NCBI RefSeq assembly: GCF_932294415.1
Contig: NC_065536.1
Coordinates: 50,530,354-50,594,353, forward strand
Source of the DNA: Quercus robur
Taxonomy: Eukaryota; Streptophyta; Magnoliopsida; Fagales; Fagaceae
Length of the DNA stretch: 64,000 nucleotides
Reading direction: 5' to 3'
Shown: in pieces, positions 1 to 11,576 of the stretch
Position numbering within the stretch: position 1 is the stretch's first letter
Layout of the letters: every line of letters begins with the position of its first letter
Made by a program: the position numbers and the translations under genes
The notes under the pieces: model-generated
What the model saw: only the letters and a program-made list of their open reading frames with translations
What the model was told of the DNA's origin: nothing
Databases searched by the model: none

Positions 1-220
1 GGAGCCCTTTATATACAATGGATTAATTAAGTTAACCGCCCACATTATGCGGATCTAACTCCTAGAAATGGGGAAGTTTGTTAAAACTGTTATTGTGCCT
101 AATCCAACGTCCCAAACGCACCGTTTTGCTTAAAACAAAACAAGCCTCAGTATTAAGTGAAACAGTGCGTTTACTATTTTGTTTCTTCATGTTTGGGCTT
201 CTTCTTCACAAACACAGTGA

Positions 221-248
221 GCTTGGGCTTGGGCTTGGGCTTGGGCTT
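221..248. repeat. CTTGGG hexamer microsatellite
   Basis: About 4.7 copies of the hexamer CTTGGG lie head to tail. The first 313 bases otherwise hold no gene I can support. Confidence 0.8.
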
Positions 249-313
249 CTTCTTAACAGACGCAAGACTAGGCTCAACACTCAGTATGGGGTTCACCAAC
301 TTTGCTAGCATTT

Positions 314-1008
314 CTATATATTATTCCAAATTAGCCGAAACATCAATGCCAACAGATCCACATCTATTCTATTTTTCATCAAGAATGCCATTTCCAAAAG
401 ATCAGCGAAAACATTAAAATTGTACCTTAACAACTTCCTAAGGTCCTCATCTGCATCCCAAATCACTAGGAGAGACTGACAGCCCCAAAGTGCGTGAATG
501 GTATCCTCAGTGGTCGGGACAGAGGGAGACTTGGACTGGGGGGGAGGCAATGGCCCCCCCTATTTTTTTTTTTTAATTAATATATATAGTCACCAATTTT
601 AGTAATTTTGTTCTATAAAATCACACTTTGACCCCCTTAATATTATCATTGATTCTTTTAGGAGTATTACTCTAGTCACAAAATTTTCTATAACATTTTT
701 ACAAACTATTGTGGTAGTAAACTTTTATTGGTTTGCATCTGAGCTCGTCACTTACATCGCATTTTCACTTACTAATAACCACTCACTACATTAATAATTT
801 GTAAAAAAAAAGTTTGTAATTTTAGTATTTTCTGCCTTTTAAAGGCCAGATCTAAAATCTAAAGCAAAATAAACAAGCTCAAAAAAATTATTCAACAACA
901 AAAATTACCGATAGTAAAGCTAATTTTATCTAAAACAAACAACTTGACCCTCTAAAGAACTTTAAACAAAATAATTTTGTCCATACCTAGATGCACATAT
1001 AAAAAAAC

Positions 1009-1040
<32 letters not shown>

Positions 1041-1185
1041 ATTAGCTATTAAGCAACTGACCCGGAAGCTAGAACTACCGCACGCAACTAACAGTAAAAC
1101 TGTCCTCCTTAACTTCAAGTTCTGGCTCTGTCCCTGCTCAGTGGCAGACTTGCACTTAGGACGAGTAATTTATTCAACCTAGTTA
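314..1185 (-). pseudogene. LINE (non-LTR retrotransposon) 3' tail, zf-RVT region, split by a hAT element
   Basis: Read on the minus strand and skipping the hAT element at 514-1136, the frame encodes a cysteine/histidine pattern (CKSATEDTIHALWGC) followed by a segment rich in RKLL, FADLLEM and LIWN. This is the zinc-binding zf-RVT domain and the start of the RNase H-like tail seen at the C-terminus of plant L1-type LINE polyproteins. The reading frame continues across the insertion once one copy of the target duplication is removed. No reverse transcriptase core is present, so this is a dead 5'-truncated fragment. The assignment rests on motif resemblance. The exact ends are uncertain, and the part right of 1145 is short. 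Confidence 0.6.
514..1136. mobile_element. Non-autonomous hAT element (MITE-like), 623 bp
   Basis: The ends are imperfect terminal inverted repeats. The left begins TCGGGACAGAG, and the right end read in reverse complement begins CAGGGACAGAG and continues with matching bases. A perfect 8-bp direct repeat, CTCAGTGG, flanks it at 506-513 and 1137-1144, which is the target duplication length of hAT transposons. The interior is AT-rich, has a poly-A run near 1010-1037 and no coding capacity. It inserted into the LINE remnant on the minus strand. Confidence 0.85.
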
Positions 1186-1538
1186 TAAACAAAGAAATTC
1201 ATAATTACGTTCTTATGTTTTCATTTTTTTTTTTTTTGGTTGGAGTAATTAAGCCTGTAAAGAAAATGTTAGTTTATGTCTGTTTATTTATTTTCTTATA
1301 TAAGCTTGATATAGGAATATTGGATTTAAATTCATAAATAATACTATTATATTAAATTTTTGTTTGAAATCTATAGATAATATAAATAGTCCCATTTCAT
1401 AGAAGATTGATGAAAATTGTCCTATCCAATTACTGACTCTGACTCTAACAATATGCTATATTCTATCAATCAAAATTTAGTTATTAATTTAGTAGAATGG
1501 ATTTATCAAAGTAGTGAAAAAATTATCATCATGGTGTT
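1145..1538. other. AT-rich intergenic stretch
   Basis: Apart from the first few tens of bases, which continue the LINE relic, I see only AT-rich sequence and a T-run near 1226-1238. The last five bases (1534-1538, GTGTT) are the target duplication of the gypsy element. Confidence 0.6.
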
Positions 1539-2327
1539 TGTAAGGACTGAAATCGGATTGGTCCCAAAACAGGATTGGGCTCAAACCTAAGCGGCCCAAA
1601 CAATAAATTTGCAAAGCGTGGATAAAAGAACTAGATCTATTCCAGAAGAAAGACGATTGAATTTGATAGTTTAAGATTGTTGGACATAAATAAGATCAGA
1701 AAATCTGTCCTCGGAATAGTTCAAGGAATTTATATTATATTGTCTTGTTGAACAATAAAGTTATACAAAAGTCACCATCCTGTTCTTAGATAATCCCCCT
1801 CTTTAGTACATCTTTCCATGTTATATATTACAGTCTTGGTGTCGCCTTTACCACACACGTGTAGGTTAGATTCGGGGAACTCTTTCCTGTCCCATCCAGC
1901 ACTTCCTAGAACCATTAACTTGTAGCTATAAGGCTGCTTGATCACTGTTCAGGCATCACTTTCACATTAATGCGGCCAGAGAGTTGGTTAGGAGTCATTT
2001 AATGCGGAGGTAGCAGCCTTTTGAAGATGTTTGTTGCCCTTCTCCTTTCTTATCCCTTGTCCGATGTCTAACTCTTAGTGATGATGTAACTCTGAAGTAA
2101 GTCCATGATGATATGACACTCGAACTGACCTCGGACACATGTTGCCGAGATGGCTTTTATCCTCGGACGCTTGTTGGACTTATCTCTTATTATCTCTACT
2201 CCTCTCTTCACTATGTTCTCCTTATAATCTTATCTAGACCTCCTCGGATGGTCTAATGTTCTCGGATTGGGCTATAGGCCCAGTTAGTACTGCCTTAATA
2301 GTACTTACTGACTAACTAGCCCCCACA
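1539..2327 (-). repeat. 3' LTR (left copy) of Tat element
   Basis: It begins TGTAAGGACTG and ends CCCACA, and pairs with 11577-12365 at equal length. It is followed directly by the polypurine tract region. Its sequence also recurs, more diverged, at 16702-17507, and in opposite orientation in the solo LTR at 58989-59811. Confidence 0.9.
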
Positions 2328-2350
2328 ATAGTCCCTCAAAATTTTGCTTT
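2328..2350 (-). promoter_or_regulatory. Polypurine-tract region of Tat element
   Basis: On the minus strand, a stretch reading AAAATTTTGAGGGACTAT abuts the 3' LTR. This is the position of the plus-strand primer. The purine run is short (GAGGGA), so the exact tract is an inference from position. Confidence 0.5.
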
Positions 2351-2826
2351 TCAACTCCTCGGGAGGAAAGGATGATTTTGATGTCCTCAGCCCATCTTGT
2401 TTGTGGCCTTATTCTGTATTCCTAACCTCCTACATGTCTTTTTGCTTGCTCAGGGCACGCTCCTGACGTTTCGGCATCCAAAACGTGCCAACATTAAATT
2501 TTGGTGACGCCCTTGTCCCCCACGTTCAACGGTAAGATGTAAATCTAACGGTGGAGGGTTTTTCTTGTTTTATGACCGGGAACTTTCCCGCTTGTAACTT
2601 CTGCGCTACTATAAATAGCTTTTCAAATCAATTCTCTCTCTTACTTTCAGCAATCACACAATCCTAGAACTCATACACTGAACCTGTCTCTCTCTTTTGT
2701 TTCCCTATGCATCTACAAATACTAGAATTTTATCCAAGGACCCTCTTTCGAATCTGTAAGTCTTCTTAAAACCTTTTTAGCTTTCATCTTAAACTTGTTA
2801 ATTTTTCTTTGAAACCTCTTAGGAAA

Positions 2827-5364
2827 ATGGGTAAGTTCCAAAGTTTGGTTGAGTCCGAGGAAGGTATGAGAAGTTTCAAAGCTAAGTATAGGATCCCACC
2901 AACAGTAGGCGTGAGGTACGCTGCCTAGGGGGAGTGGGTCGACGCTAGGAAAACAGGGAAGGTGGTCATTCCTATGATTACCTTCATAGAGGGTGGGATG
3001 ACCATTTCCATGGGTACTATTACTAGGAATTACCTTAGGTTTTTTATGTTAGCTCCCACACAGTGTGCCCCAAACATGTTTAGGGTCTTGGGAAGTATAT
3101 AAACTTTAAACGAGAGAATGAACCTAAACCTGACCCACCATGATGTGAATTGGGTGTACAGTCTGCACAACTTGAAGGGGCAGGGATATTACCTCAAGTC
3201 GAGGCATTTCGCAGTAAGGCTAATCCAACGCCTTCCCATTTCAAACAAAAATTTAAAGGAGGATTTCTAATCTTTTCTGGGGAATGACATAATGGCCTAC
3301 CCTATCCGACCGAGGAGGGAGAACCAGGTGGTGGAATAGTCGTAGATTCATGAAATATAGTTTGCATTTCTTTTTCGTTTACCAATGTCCTCATCTCTAA
3401 CTGAACTTTATTTTAATTCAATGATTTTGCAGACAAGCATACTACTAAGCCCAAGCTCAGCTTAGTTAACAAAGCCAGCTTAGATAGATTCCTACAAGCC
3501 GAGGTGTACGTGAACGAAACTGACGGTCAACTCCGGGCAGCCCATCTAATTCTTGGGTACATGCCATTTTCATTCGCATTCCAAGTGCCTAAGTATGTGA
3601 TCAAGGCTCGCGACCCTCGGCTCCGCCGCATCAACGTTGCTTTCGAAGGATTCATTGTTCCAGAGGGTATCCCACTCCCTCAAGATACTTCTCGCACCCA
3701 ACCCCTTTTTGTGGCCACTCCTTCAATTGGAGCATCCTCATCCCAACCCGTTCTCAAGGAAGAGGAAGAAAAGGAAGAAGAAGAAGAAGAAAGAAGCCCA
3801 GAGGAGGTTGTGGACTTGTTAGATTCCTCGGACGAATTTGAGGTTTTCAACCAGACTCTACCCTCCGAAGACGTATTTGACGAAATGGGTGTCCAAATGA
3901 AACCTCAGAGGAGTTTAATGGAGCTGATAGAAAATCAGCCTGGAAAAGGTGCACCGGGGAAATCTACACAGTCTCAGATTCCCCCTCCTCTTCCCAAATT
4001 TCCTCCTCCTGCTCCTCACCAACCTCAACCAATCAGACCTGAACATGATGATCCTAAAAGGAAAAGAGATTAGAGAGGGAAAGATGTGGTTAAGGCCGGA
4101 ATAGCCCGTTCGACCCGGGAAGACGAGGCCCAATGAGCTGCGAAGCAGCAAAAGGTCAGTCACACATCACAACGGGGCCTAGAGAGGTCAGACACTCAGC
4201 CTCCAAAGCCACGAGCTTGACTCCCAGCACCCATGTACAGTGGGGAGCCCCTGAGAGATGATGCATCACTCAGGGACTTCAATGGTGGCATTGGGTGCCA
4301 CGTTGCCTCGGCCGTGGAGGAGGCCTTGCTACTCCCTAAAGACATGACCGAGCTGAGAAACATGAGGAAGAATGAAGTTTTCCTCAATTGCAAAAGATAT
4401 CTGGGAATGGTACAATGTTAACCTCCTTTTTTCTTTTACTTATAATTATTATTTGTAGACATATTTTTTTGTTGGCTACGGTACTAATCTTTCCCCTTTT
4501 TTTTAGGCTGTCCAAGCCACTTTCAGGCTGGAGGAGATCACCAATAACTGCTACCAGCAGTTGGATGATGAGAGGAAAAGACGAACGGCAGCTGTGCAAT
4601 CACTGACTATCTCTAAACATAACAATGCTGACTTGAAGAAGAAACTGACCGAGGAGCAGAATGCTCGTCGTAGTGCTGAGTCGACCTTGGAAGGCGCTGA
4701 AAGACAAGCCGAGGACCAGAGGAAACGACTGCGCGAGACAATTGACTAGTTGACTGTGGCCAGGGAACAGATGGCAGCACTCAAGAAGCAACTTGAGGAG
4801 GCCCAAAGGCTAAAAGATCAGGCTGAGAAGGCAAGGATTGAGGCCGAGAAGGCCAGGGACGAGGCTGAGCAGAAGGGTTACGACCTTGGAGTAGCTGAGA
4901 CCGAGGAAACCCTTAGGGCAGAGGTCCCAGCTGTGTGTCGCATTTACTACTCTCAAACTTGGGATGAAGCCCTTAACCGAGCTGGGGTTGAGGCTTCTTC
5001 TGAGTTGAGGAAACCAGAAAATGTGTTTTACCCTTCTATAATACGAGTCTCGGACCTTCCTTCTGCTCAAGATGAGGTGGCTTCTACAGTTATGGGTTCA
5101 AATAAAGAAGTACAGCCTCAAGATCCTGCTATTCCCGGCCAGCAAGATCCAACAAAAGAAACCGGTGCTTCCCAAGAGCTACCCTCGGCCAAGGTTGCAA
5201 TTATTCCCGAGGCAGGAGCAGCTTCCCAGGGCTTCCAGCAAGACTTGGCTTCAACTGTCTTGCCTGCCGAGGGAGCCTCCAAAGATAAAGAAGGAACAAC
5301 TACTTCAGAGGCAGATAACCTGGCCAACAAAACCTCCAAGCTCCAAATCAAGTTGAAGAAATAA
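2827..5364 (+). pseudogene. Antisense ORF (aORF) of Tat element, putative gypsy-type transposase-like protein, decayed
   Basis: This spliced gene runs opposite to pol. A 5'-UTR intron (donor GTAAGT near 2757, acceptor TTAG just before the ATG) is followed by a first exon with the conserved block RNYLRFF, QCAPNMFRV, HHDVNWVYSLH. I associate this with the Pfam family for putative gypsy-type transposon proteins. A second intron ends TTTTGCAG near 3432, and the next exon has a basic KRKRD tail after an acidic Glu-rich run. A further intron ends TTTTTTAG near 4507 and leads to a long Glu/Lys/Ala heptad-like coiled coil, then a stop at 5364. In-frame stops near 2927, 3100, 3268, 4073 and 4749 make it a pseudogene. 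Function is unknown for the family. The basic and coiled-coil parts suggest a nuclear, oligomeric protein, which is inference. Confidence 0.75.
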
Positions 5365-5885
5365 GGATTGCCTTGTAATATAATTATGACTTTTGTAGAG
5401 GACTTTGTTCTTTCTTTTTTTTTTTAGACATATTTTAATGAAGTACGCATTTTTGAACTCTTGAATTCGTTTGAGTTATTGTTCATTTCATTTTTATTTT
5501 ATACGTTTTGCTGCTTTGTTTTTGAGTAGTTTTCATCTTGACTGCCCTTTGTTTGTACAAGAGAAAAAACATAATTTACACACGCTTTTAATTGGCAGTT
5601 AAAATGGATGATAACCATTGAGTCTGTAACATCACATAGATATATTTTGGATATATATATATCCATTCTAACAAGTTTAACCTTAAGAAAACGTCCAAAA
5701 GTTTGATTAAATAAAGTTAAGTCCAGAGCACCTTAGTATGCTTTAAATGATGCTCACAGGCTTATCAGGGTTTATATCTTTACTAGGTAATCACAAACCC
5801 TGTGATCCGAGAATGGAAATTAGGGGTTTACTCCCTTTAAATGCTCAAGTTTGTGTTGCACTAATATTTTAATAACAAGAGGCTG
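5365..5885. other. AT-rich spacer inside Tat element
   Basis: Non-coding interior between the antisense gene and the 81-bp tandem repeat. No motif recognised. Confidence 0.6.
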
Positions 5886-6118
5886 TATTAATTTCTACTA
5901 AGTTTGTGGTCCGAGGAACCTGACATAACTTAGTTTCTATTTAATACTTCGATAGATGTCATAGGGTATTAATTTCCACTAAGTTTGTGGTCCAAGGAAC
6001 CTGACATAACTTAGTTTCTGTTTAATACTTCAATAGATGTCATAGGGTATTAATTTCTACTAAGTTTGTGGTCCGAGGAATCTGACATAACTTAGTTTCT
6101 GTTTAACTTCAATAGATG
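5886..6118. repeat. 81-bp tandem repeat, about 2.9 copies, inside Tat element
   Basis: Units start at 5886, 5967 and 6048 with the motif TATTAATTTCTACTAAG (C for T once), giving a constant period of 81 bp and a few mismatches. The last unit has a 3-bp deletion and fades near 6118. The array sits between the end of pol and the antisense gene, the same 3' region in which other Tat-type elements carry tandem repeats. Confidence 0.9.
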
Positions 6119-6299
6119 AGGAAACACATGACATGTGATCGGGATAAACTAAAAGAAAACTGAGCAGGACTATTTTTTATTAATAATAATACCTCTTTAG
6201 ATTATTTACATTCCAATGATGGAGTACAGCTTTTTCATCTAGATCTTCCAAATAATAGGCACCCATTCCTGCCACTGAAGTGATCCGATAAGGTCCTTC

Positions 6300-7395
6300 C
6301 TAATTAGGCCCCAATTTTCCCCAGGCTGGATTCTTGGTGGTTCCTAAAACTTTCCTTAGTACCAGTTCTCCTACAGCCAATGGCCTCAGCTTTACATTGG
6401 TATCGTAACCTTGCTTGAGTTTATGCTGGTAGTAAGCTAGTTGGACCATTGCATTCTCCCTTTGCTCTTCGATCAAGTCCAGACTCTTTTCTAATAGCCC
6501 ATCATTACCGCTCGGGGTAAATGCACTAGTTCTCAATGTTGGGAAACTAGTTTCCAGAGGGATTACGGCCTCGGCTCCGTATGTCATTGAGAAAGGGGTC
6601 TCTCCTGTTGACCGTTGAGGCGTTGTTAGATACGTCAAAAGGACATGTGATAATTCCTCCACCCATTTGCCCTTTGCGTCGTCCAACCTCTTTTTAAGTT
6701 CATTCACTATAACCTTGTTGACAATTTCAGCTTGCCCATTCCCTTGAGGATAGGCCGGAGTGGAATATCTATTCTTTATCCCTAAGTCAGAATAGTATTG
6801 CCTGAAGGCCATTATCCGAGATAAGGGTGTGAGGAGCACCGAAACGAGTAACAATACTCATCCAGATAAACCTTTTAACATCTACGTCTCTGATATTAGC
6901 CAAAGGTTCAGCTTCGACTCACTTAGTGAAATAATCTGTGCCGACTAGCAGATACTTTTTGTTTCCTAGTGCTTTAGGAAAAGGACCTACAATATCTAAA
7001 CCCCACTAAGCAAAAAGCCAAGGGCTAGAAAGAGGATTAAGAATTCCTCTGGACTGGTGGATGTTTGGAGCGAATCTCTGACATTGGTCACATTTTCTAA
7101 CATACTCTTACGCTTCTTTCTGCATATTTGGCCACCAGTATCCTTGAGTGATTGCGCGGTGAGATAGGGATCTTCCCCCCGTGTGACTTCCGCAAATTCC
7201 TTCATGCAGTTCCTCTAGAAGTGAATCTGATATCTTGGGATGTACACAAAGTAGATATGGCCCAGAAAAAGAACGTTTATACAACTTTTTGTCCTTGGAC
7301 AACCAAAACTGAGGAGCTTTCCTTCGTATTTTCTCAGCTTCTGTTTTCTCCTCAGGCAATATATCGCTTTCGAGGAATAGGAGTATGGGGTCCAT
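6300..7395 (-). pseudogene. Integrase region of Tat pol
   Basis: Reading the minus strand from 7395, there is an H2C2-type zinc-binding segment (HEGICGSHTGG, then YWWPNM). A broken catalytic core follows, with a conserved SDNG near 6820. After this come STPAYPQGNGQAE, KRLDDAKGKWVEEL and a C-terminal KPL/LR-rich part ending near 6300. The core is divided by stops and frameshifts (near 7108, 7010 and 6855), so no complete integrase can be made. Confidence 0.8.
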
Positions 7396-8340
7396 CTAGC
7401 TCGGCCCCAAGTTGACTTGATGGATCTGGAGCAAGTCCTTCCTTATTGGGGTGGGGGTGCATAAATCCTCAACAATTATCACTCGGGACAAATTCCGTGC
7501 CGTGGAGGTGGCAAGGGTTGCCAAGGAATCTGCATGGGTATTCTCACATTTGGGAATATGTGACAAGTCAAAGGATCCGAATTTCGTTTGCACACGCCTT
7601 ACTTGACTCAAATATTCCTACATTCTTGTATCTTGGGCTTCCAGTTCCCCTTTTACCTGGCCGACGATCAATCTTGAATCTAAGAACACTTCCACTACCT
7701 TTTCGCCCATTTTCTGGACCATAGTCATTCCCACCAGCAAAGCTTCATATTCCGCTTCGTTGTTCGTAGCCGAGAATCTCAGCCTCAAGGACTTTTCAAT
7801 GATGATCTTTTCAGGGGATACCAGAACTAGCCCCATTCCTGCTGCTCCGTCTACATATACTTTCCAGGATAAGGTGTCTTATGAGGAAATTAAGCCAACC
7901 GATTTTTCATCCATGCCATGTTGCTTCACCTCTGCTACTTCTGGAAGTTCAGCGAACTCGGCTACTAAATTAGCAAGGACCTGGCCCTTCACAGAGGTAC
8001 AAGGCATATATTTGATGTCGAAAGCCCCTAGAATTGTCCCCCATTTAGCAATCCTCCTAGTATAATCTGCATTTCTAAGTATGGATTTGAGTGGTAATTG
8101 AGTTAGAACCACCATGGTGTGCGCCTGAAAATAATGGGGGAATTTTCGTGTAGCGTGCACTACTGCCAAGATAGCCTTTTCTAGTGATAAGTACCACACC
8201 TCGGCTTCATGAAGTGACTTACTTACGTAATAGACTGGTCTTTGGATGCCACTGTCTTCTCGTATCAAAACAAAACTTACGGCATGAGAGGCCACCGCCA
8301 AATAGGTAAACAGGACCTCATCCACCTCCGGACTGGACAT
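7396..8340 (-). pseudogene. Double RNase H region of Tat pol
   Basis: The first RNase H (8340-7879) has the usual RT-linked block (LVREDSG-like, PVYYVSKSLHEAE, YLSLEK, PHYFQAH). A second RNase H-like domain follows at 7836-7396, with LRFSATNNEAEYEALLVG, VFLDSRLIVGQVKGE and ENTHADSLATLA. Two RNase H domains in tandem are diagnostic of the Tat group. A stop separates the two pieces near 7838-7878, and another falls near 7612. Confidence 0.8.
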
Positions 8341-8556
8341 GATAGGTGGCCGAGATAAGTACTCTTTCAGCTGTTGAAATGCTACAACACATTCTTCATT
8401 CTACTCAAACCCTTTCCACTTATGCAATAAAAGGAAAAAGGGTCTGCACCTATTGGCTGACCTAGATATAAATCAGTTCAAAGCAGCAGTCATCCCTGTC
8501 AGTTTCTGCACCTCCTTAGGATTTCGAGGTGCTTGTAAACCGTTAATAGCCTTAAT

Positions 8557-9318
8557 CTAATCTGGGTTCACCTTAATTCCCCTGTGAGTCATCATGTATC
8601 CCAAGAACTTTCCGGAGCTTACACAAAATGAACACTTTGAAGCATTCAGACGTAGCTTGTGCCTTCTTAGAATTCCAAAGATGCTCGTAAGATCTCCCAC
8701 ATGCTCAGACACCACTTTGCTTTTTACAACCATATTATCAATATAGACTTCAATGTTTCTGCTCAATTATGGTTCGAACATCTTAGTCATCATCCGTTGA
8801 TAAGTAGACCTTACGTTTTTCAAACCAAAGGGCATCACTTTGTAATGATAGTTTCCTATGGGAGTAACAAAAGCTGTCTTTTCTTGATCATCCAATACTA
8901 ACGGTATTTGGTGATATCCTTGGAAGGCATCCAAAAAGCTCATCCGAGGATGACCTACTGTTGCATCCACCAACTGGTCTATTCTTGGTATAGGAAAGGG
9001 GTCCTTAGGACAAGCCTTATTAAGGTCCATGAAGTCCACGCACACTCGCCACTTCCCAGTCTTCTTTTTCATCACCACCGTGTTGGCTAACCATTGAGGA
9101 TAAAAAACTTCTTTAATAGCCCCTGCCTGCTTGAGCTTGGCCACTTCATTTCTGATAACCTCGGCGTGCTCTTTTGATAGACGCCGAGGTGGCTGTCTCT
9201 TCGGAGTAATGGAAGGATTAACATTAAGTTGATAACAGATGAAGCTTAGGTCTATACCCGGGGCTTCATATGCGCTCCATGCGAACACATCAACATTTTC
9301 TTTGAGGAATTCAACCAA
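8557..9318 (-). pseudogene. Reverse transcriptase region of Tat pol with mutated active site
   Basis: On the minus strand the domain opens with FAWSAYEAPGID and continues through VMKKKTGKWRVCVDFMDLNK, SFLDAFQGYHQIPL and MPFGLKN. It then reaches the catalytic motif, which should read YIDD. Here it reads YIDN (Asn codon at 8734-8736), so one metal-binding Asp is lost. A stop near 8767 also cuts the frame. The thumb (CSFCVSSGKFLGYM) follows to 8557, and related sequence runs on to 8341. Motifs are canonical for Ty3-gypsy RT. Confidence 0.85.
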
Positions 9319-9459
9319 TTGCTCCCTCTCCTGCGAAGGCAGTTTAGCCCCAACCTGAAAGAATTTCTTCGGATCATCACCAACGATTACCCGCTCCAGA
9401 TCTTCGCATTTTGCCTCGTCGGCTGGTTCATTTAGGGGTAATTCCGAGGTTTTTGATTA

Positions 9460-10251
9460 CTATAAACCATTATCAGCGGTGGCCGAGGTCTTAGCCTCTG
9501 GCCGATGTTGAATGGCTGCTACCAGGCATTGTCGGGCTGCAGCCTGACTTCCTACTATCTCCAAAACCTGGCCTCCGGATGGGTACTTCACCTTCTGGTG
9601 TAGAGTAGAGGAGATGGCCCCCAAGATATAAAGCCAAGGTCTGCTCATAATAGCTGTGTAGGGAGAGAAAACATCTACAGCAATGAAGTCCACTTCCACC
9701 ACATCCGTACCGGTTTGCACAGGCAATCTGACCTGACCTTTTGGAACAACTATTCTTCCCTCAAAGCTCACCAAAGGAGAACTGTAGGCTTTCAAGTTTT
9801 CAGGTTTCAGATTTAGCCCCCTATACAAATCAGGGTATATTATGTCAGCAGCACTGCCTTGGTTAATCATCACCCTTTTCACATCGTACCCACCAATTCT
9901 CAGCGTAACGACAAGAGCATCATCATGGGGATGTATGGTTCCAACCTTGTCCTCATCTGAAAAACTCAACATTAACGGAATGCCCAACTTGGCTCTCTTG
10001 GGTATTGAGCTTGACTTCTCGGCTCAAGAACAGGATGCTGACATTACCCTAGAGGGACAAGATCTCGTCCTTCCCAGGGCAGCAAAAATAACATTTATTG
10101 TACCAAGGGGGAGTTTCAAAGAAGCACCTCCCCGAAGCTCTAATCCCGCTTGGCTTACCCGACTACTAGAATGATGCAGGAGTTGCTTCAACTTCCCTTC
10201 TCGGACTAATTGGTCCAAATGGTCCCAAAAATTTCTGCAATCCTCAGTCAT
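9460..10251 (-). pseudogene. Aspartic protease region of Tat gag-pol
   Basis: The stretch PHDDALVVTLRIGGYDVKRV leads to INQGSAADI, where retrotransposon proteases have D-T/S/Q-G-S. The catalytic Asp is replaced by Asn. The following blocks (YPDLYRGLNLKPENL, FEGRIVVPKGQVRLPV, YTAIMSRPWL) match the protease of Tat-type elements. The segment 10251-10024 holds the preceding gag/PR linker with CRNFWDHLDQLVREGKL. Frames are interrupted by stops near 9988. Confidence 0.75.
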
Positions 10252-11555
10252 GTGTCCATGATCCTAATGATAGTGGCAATAAAGGTTTTGGTTGCGTCTT
10301 ATAGGATCCTGCCATCTTGTTTGGCCATTTGAAGGACGACTCATTCTTAATCTTCTCTAGTACTTGTTGCACTAGCTCTTGAAACACAGCGTTAATTGCC
10401 TGAGTATTGGCAGGTCTTAATTGCCCAACAAAGTCTTTCTGAGGTCGGTTATTATTATATTAGTCCGACCTAAAATCCCTCCTCTCCTGAGGGATCACCT
10501 TAGCCTTTCCCTTCCCTTGCAGTTGGTCTTCTTCTACTCTTCTGTACTTGTCAATCCGATCCATCAATTGACGTACACTAGTAACAGGTTTACCAGTCAG
10601 AGATTTCCTCAAATCATACTCGGCTGGAAGACCAGCCTTGAAATGCTAATGGCCACATCATCGTACTCTCCTTTTATTTCATTAAACATCTCCCAGTATC
10701 TATCCGAATATGCCTTCAGAGTCTTACCCTTCTGCATGGACATAGATAATAAAGATCCCAGAGGCCGAGGAACCCTGCTGCAAGTAATAAAGCGAGCACC
10801 AAAAGCCTGAGTGAGTTTCTTGAAGGAGTCGATAGAGTTCGCCCTCAAACCGTTGAACCACCTCATCGCCACCGGGCCCAAGCTAGATGGGAAGACCTTA
10901 CACATCAAGACCTCATCTTTGGAGTAAACAGCCATCCTTTGACTGAAATGGCTGACGTGTTCTACTAGGTCTGTCCGACCATTATAAATGGTGAATGTGG
11001 GTTGGTGAAATCGCCGAGGAAGGCTCGCGTCCTCTATGTTCCGTGTGAAGGGTGATTTAGAAACTTGACTTAGCACCTTGTTCATGGCATCATTCCCCAA
11101 GCCTTTACAAGGCGGGCTTTTGTACCTTCGTCTACGATGGTGCTCTTCTTCATAGGTAAAGGCCTCGCTGGGCGGAGCTCTGGACTTTCGTCTGTAACTA
11201 GCACCATCTGTCTCTTTAGAGGATGGTTCAGAACTCGACGGTGAACGTCTTCGCTAAGCATGACGTAACTCTCTCTTCAACTCATCGATTTCACGTTGCA
11301 TGTCCCTGTCATTCTTTGCATGTGAAACATGACTCTTCCCTCGAGATTGAGTTATCTAGTACGAGTTGTGTGCACACTTCCCTCATGGCCCCCTCTCTGT
11401 TCGTGGCCCTTGCGTGGATTGCCATGCTGGGAACCCCTTGATTCTGCTTGATGTAGATCAACATCTATCTGGTGTGGTCCTACTGCTGCTTGGTGTGGAC
11501 CCGCCTTCTCCATCGTGAACGTTGCAACCGAATCTCCTTTAGATTAGATCAAGCT
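10252..11555 (-). pseudogene. Gag region of Tat element
   Basis: The best-preserved part (11100-10609) carries a retrotransposon gag domain: FTIYNGRTDLVEHVSHF, MAVYSKDEVLMCKVFPSSL, AMRWFNGL, FKKLTQAFGARF and LKAYSDRYWEMFNEI. Upstream (11100-11555) is the more diverged Arg/Ser/Asp-rich N-terminal region. Downstream (10608-10252) is the linker. A stop near 10608 interrupts it. Confidence 0.75.
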
Positions 11556-11576
11556 TTTCCCACAGACGACGCCAAT
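11556..11576 (-). promoter_or_regulatory. Primer-binding site of Tat element
   Basis: Reading the minus strand directly inside the 5' LTR gives TTGGCGTCGTCTGTGGGAA. Its position and TGGCG start fit a tRNA primer-binding site, with GTC where GCC would be expected. I have not matched it to a specific tRNA. Confidence 0.6.

Noticed and set aside
157..417. Short plus-strand open frame with repeated Leu-Gly residues
   Set aside because: It is the translation of the CTTGGG microsatellite and reads against the LINE relic on the other strand.
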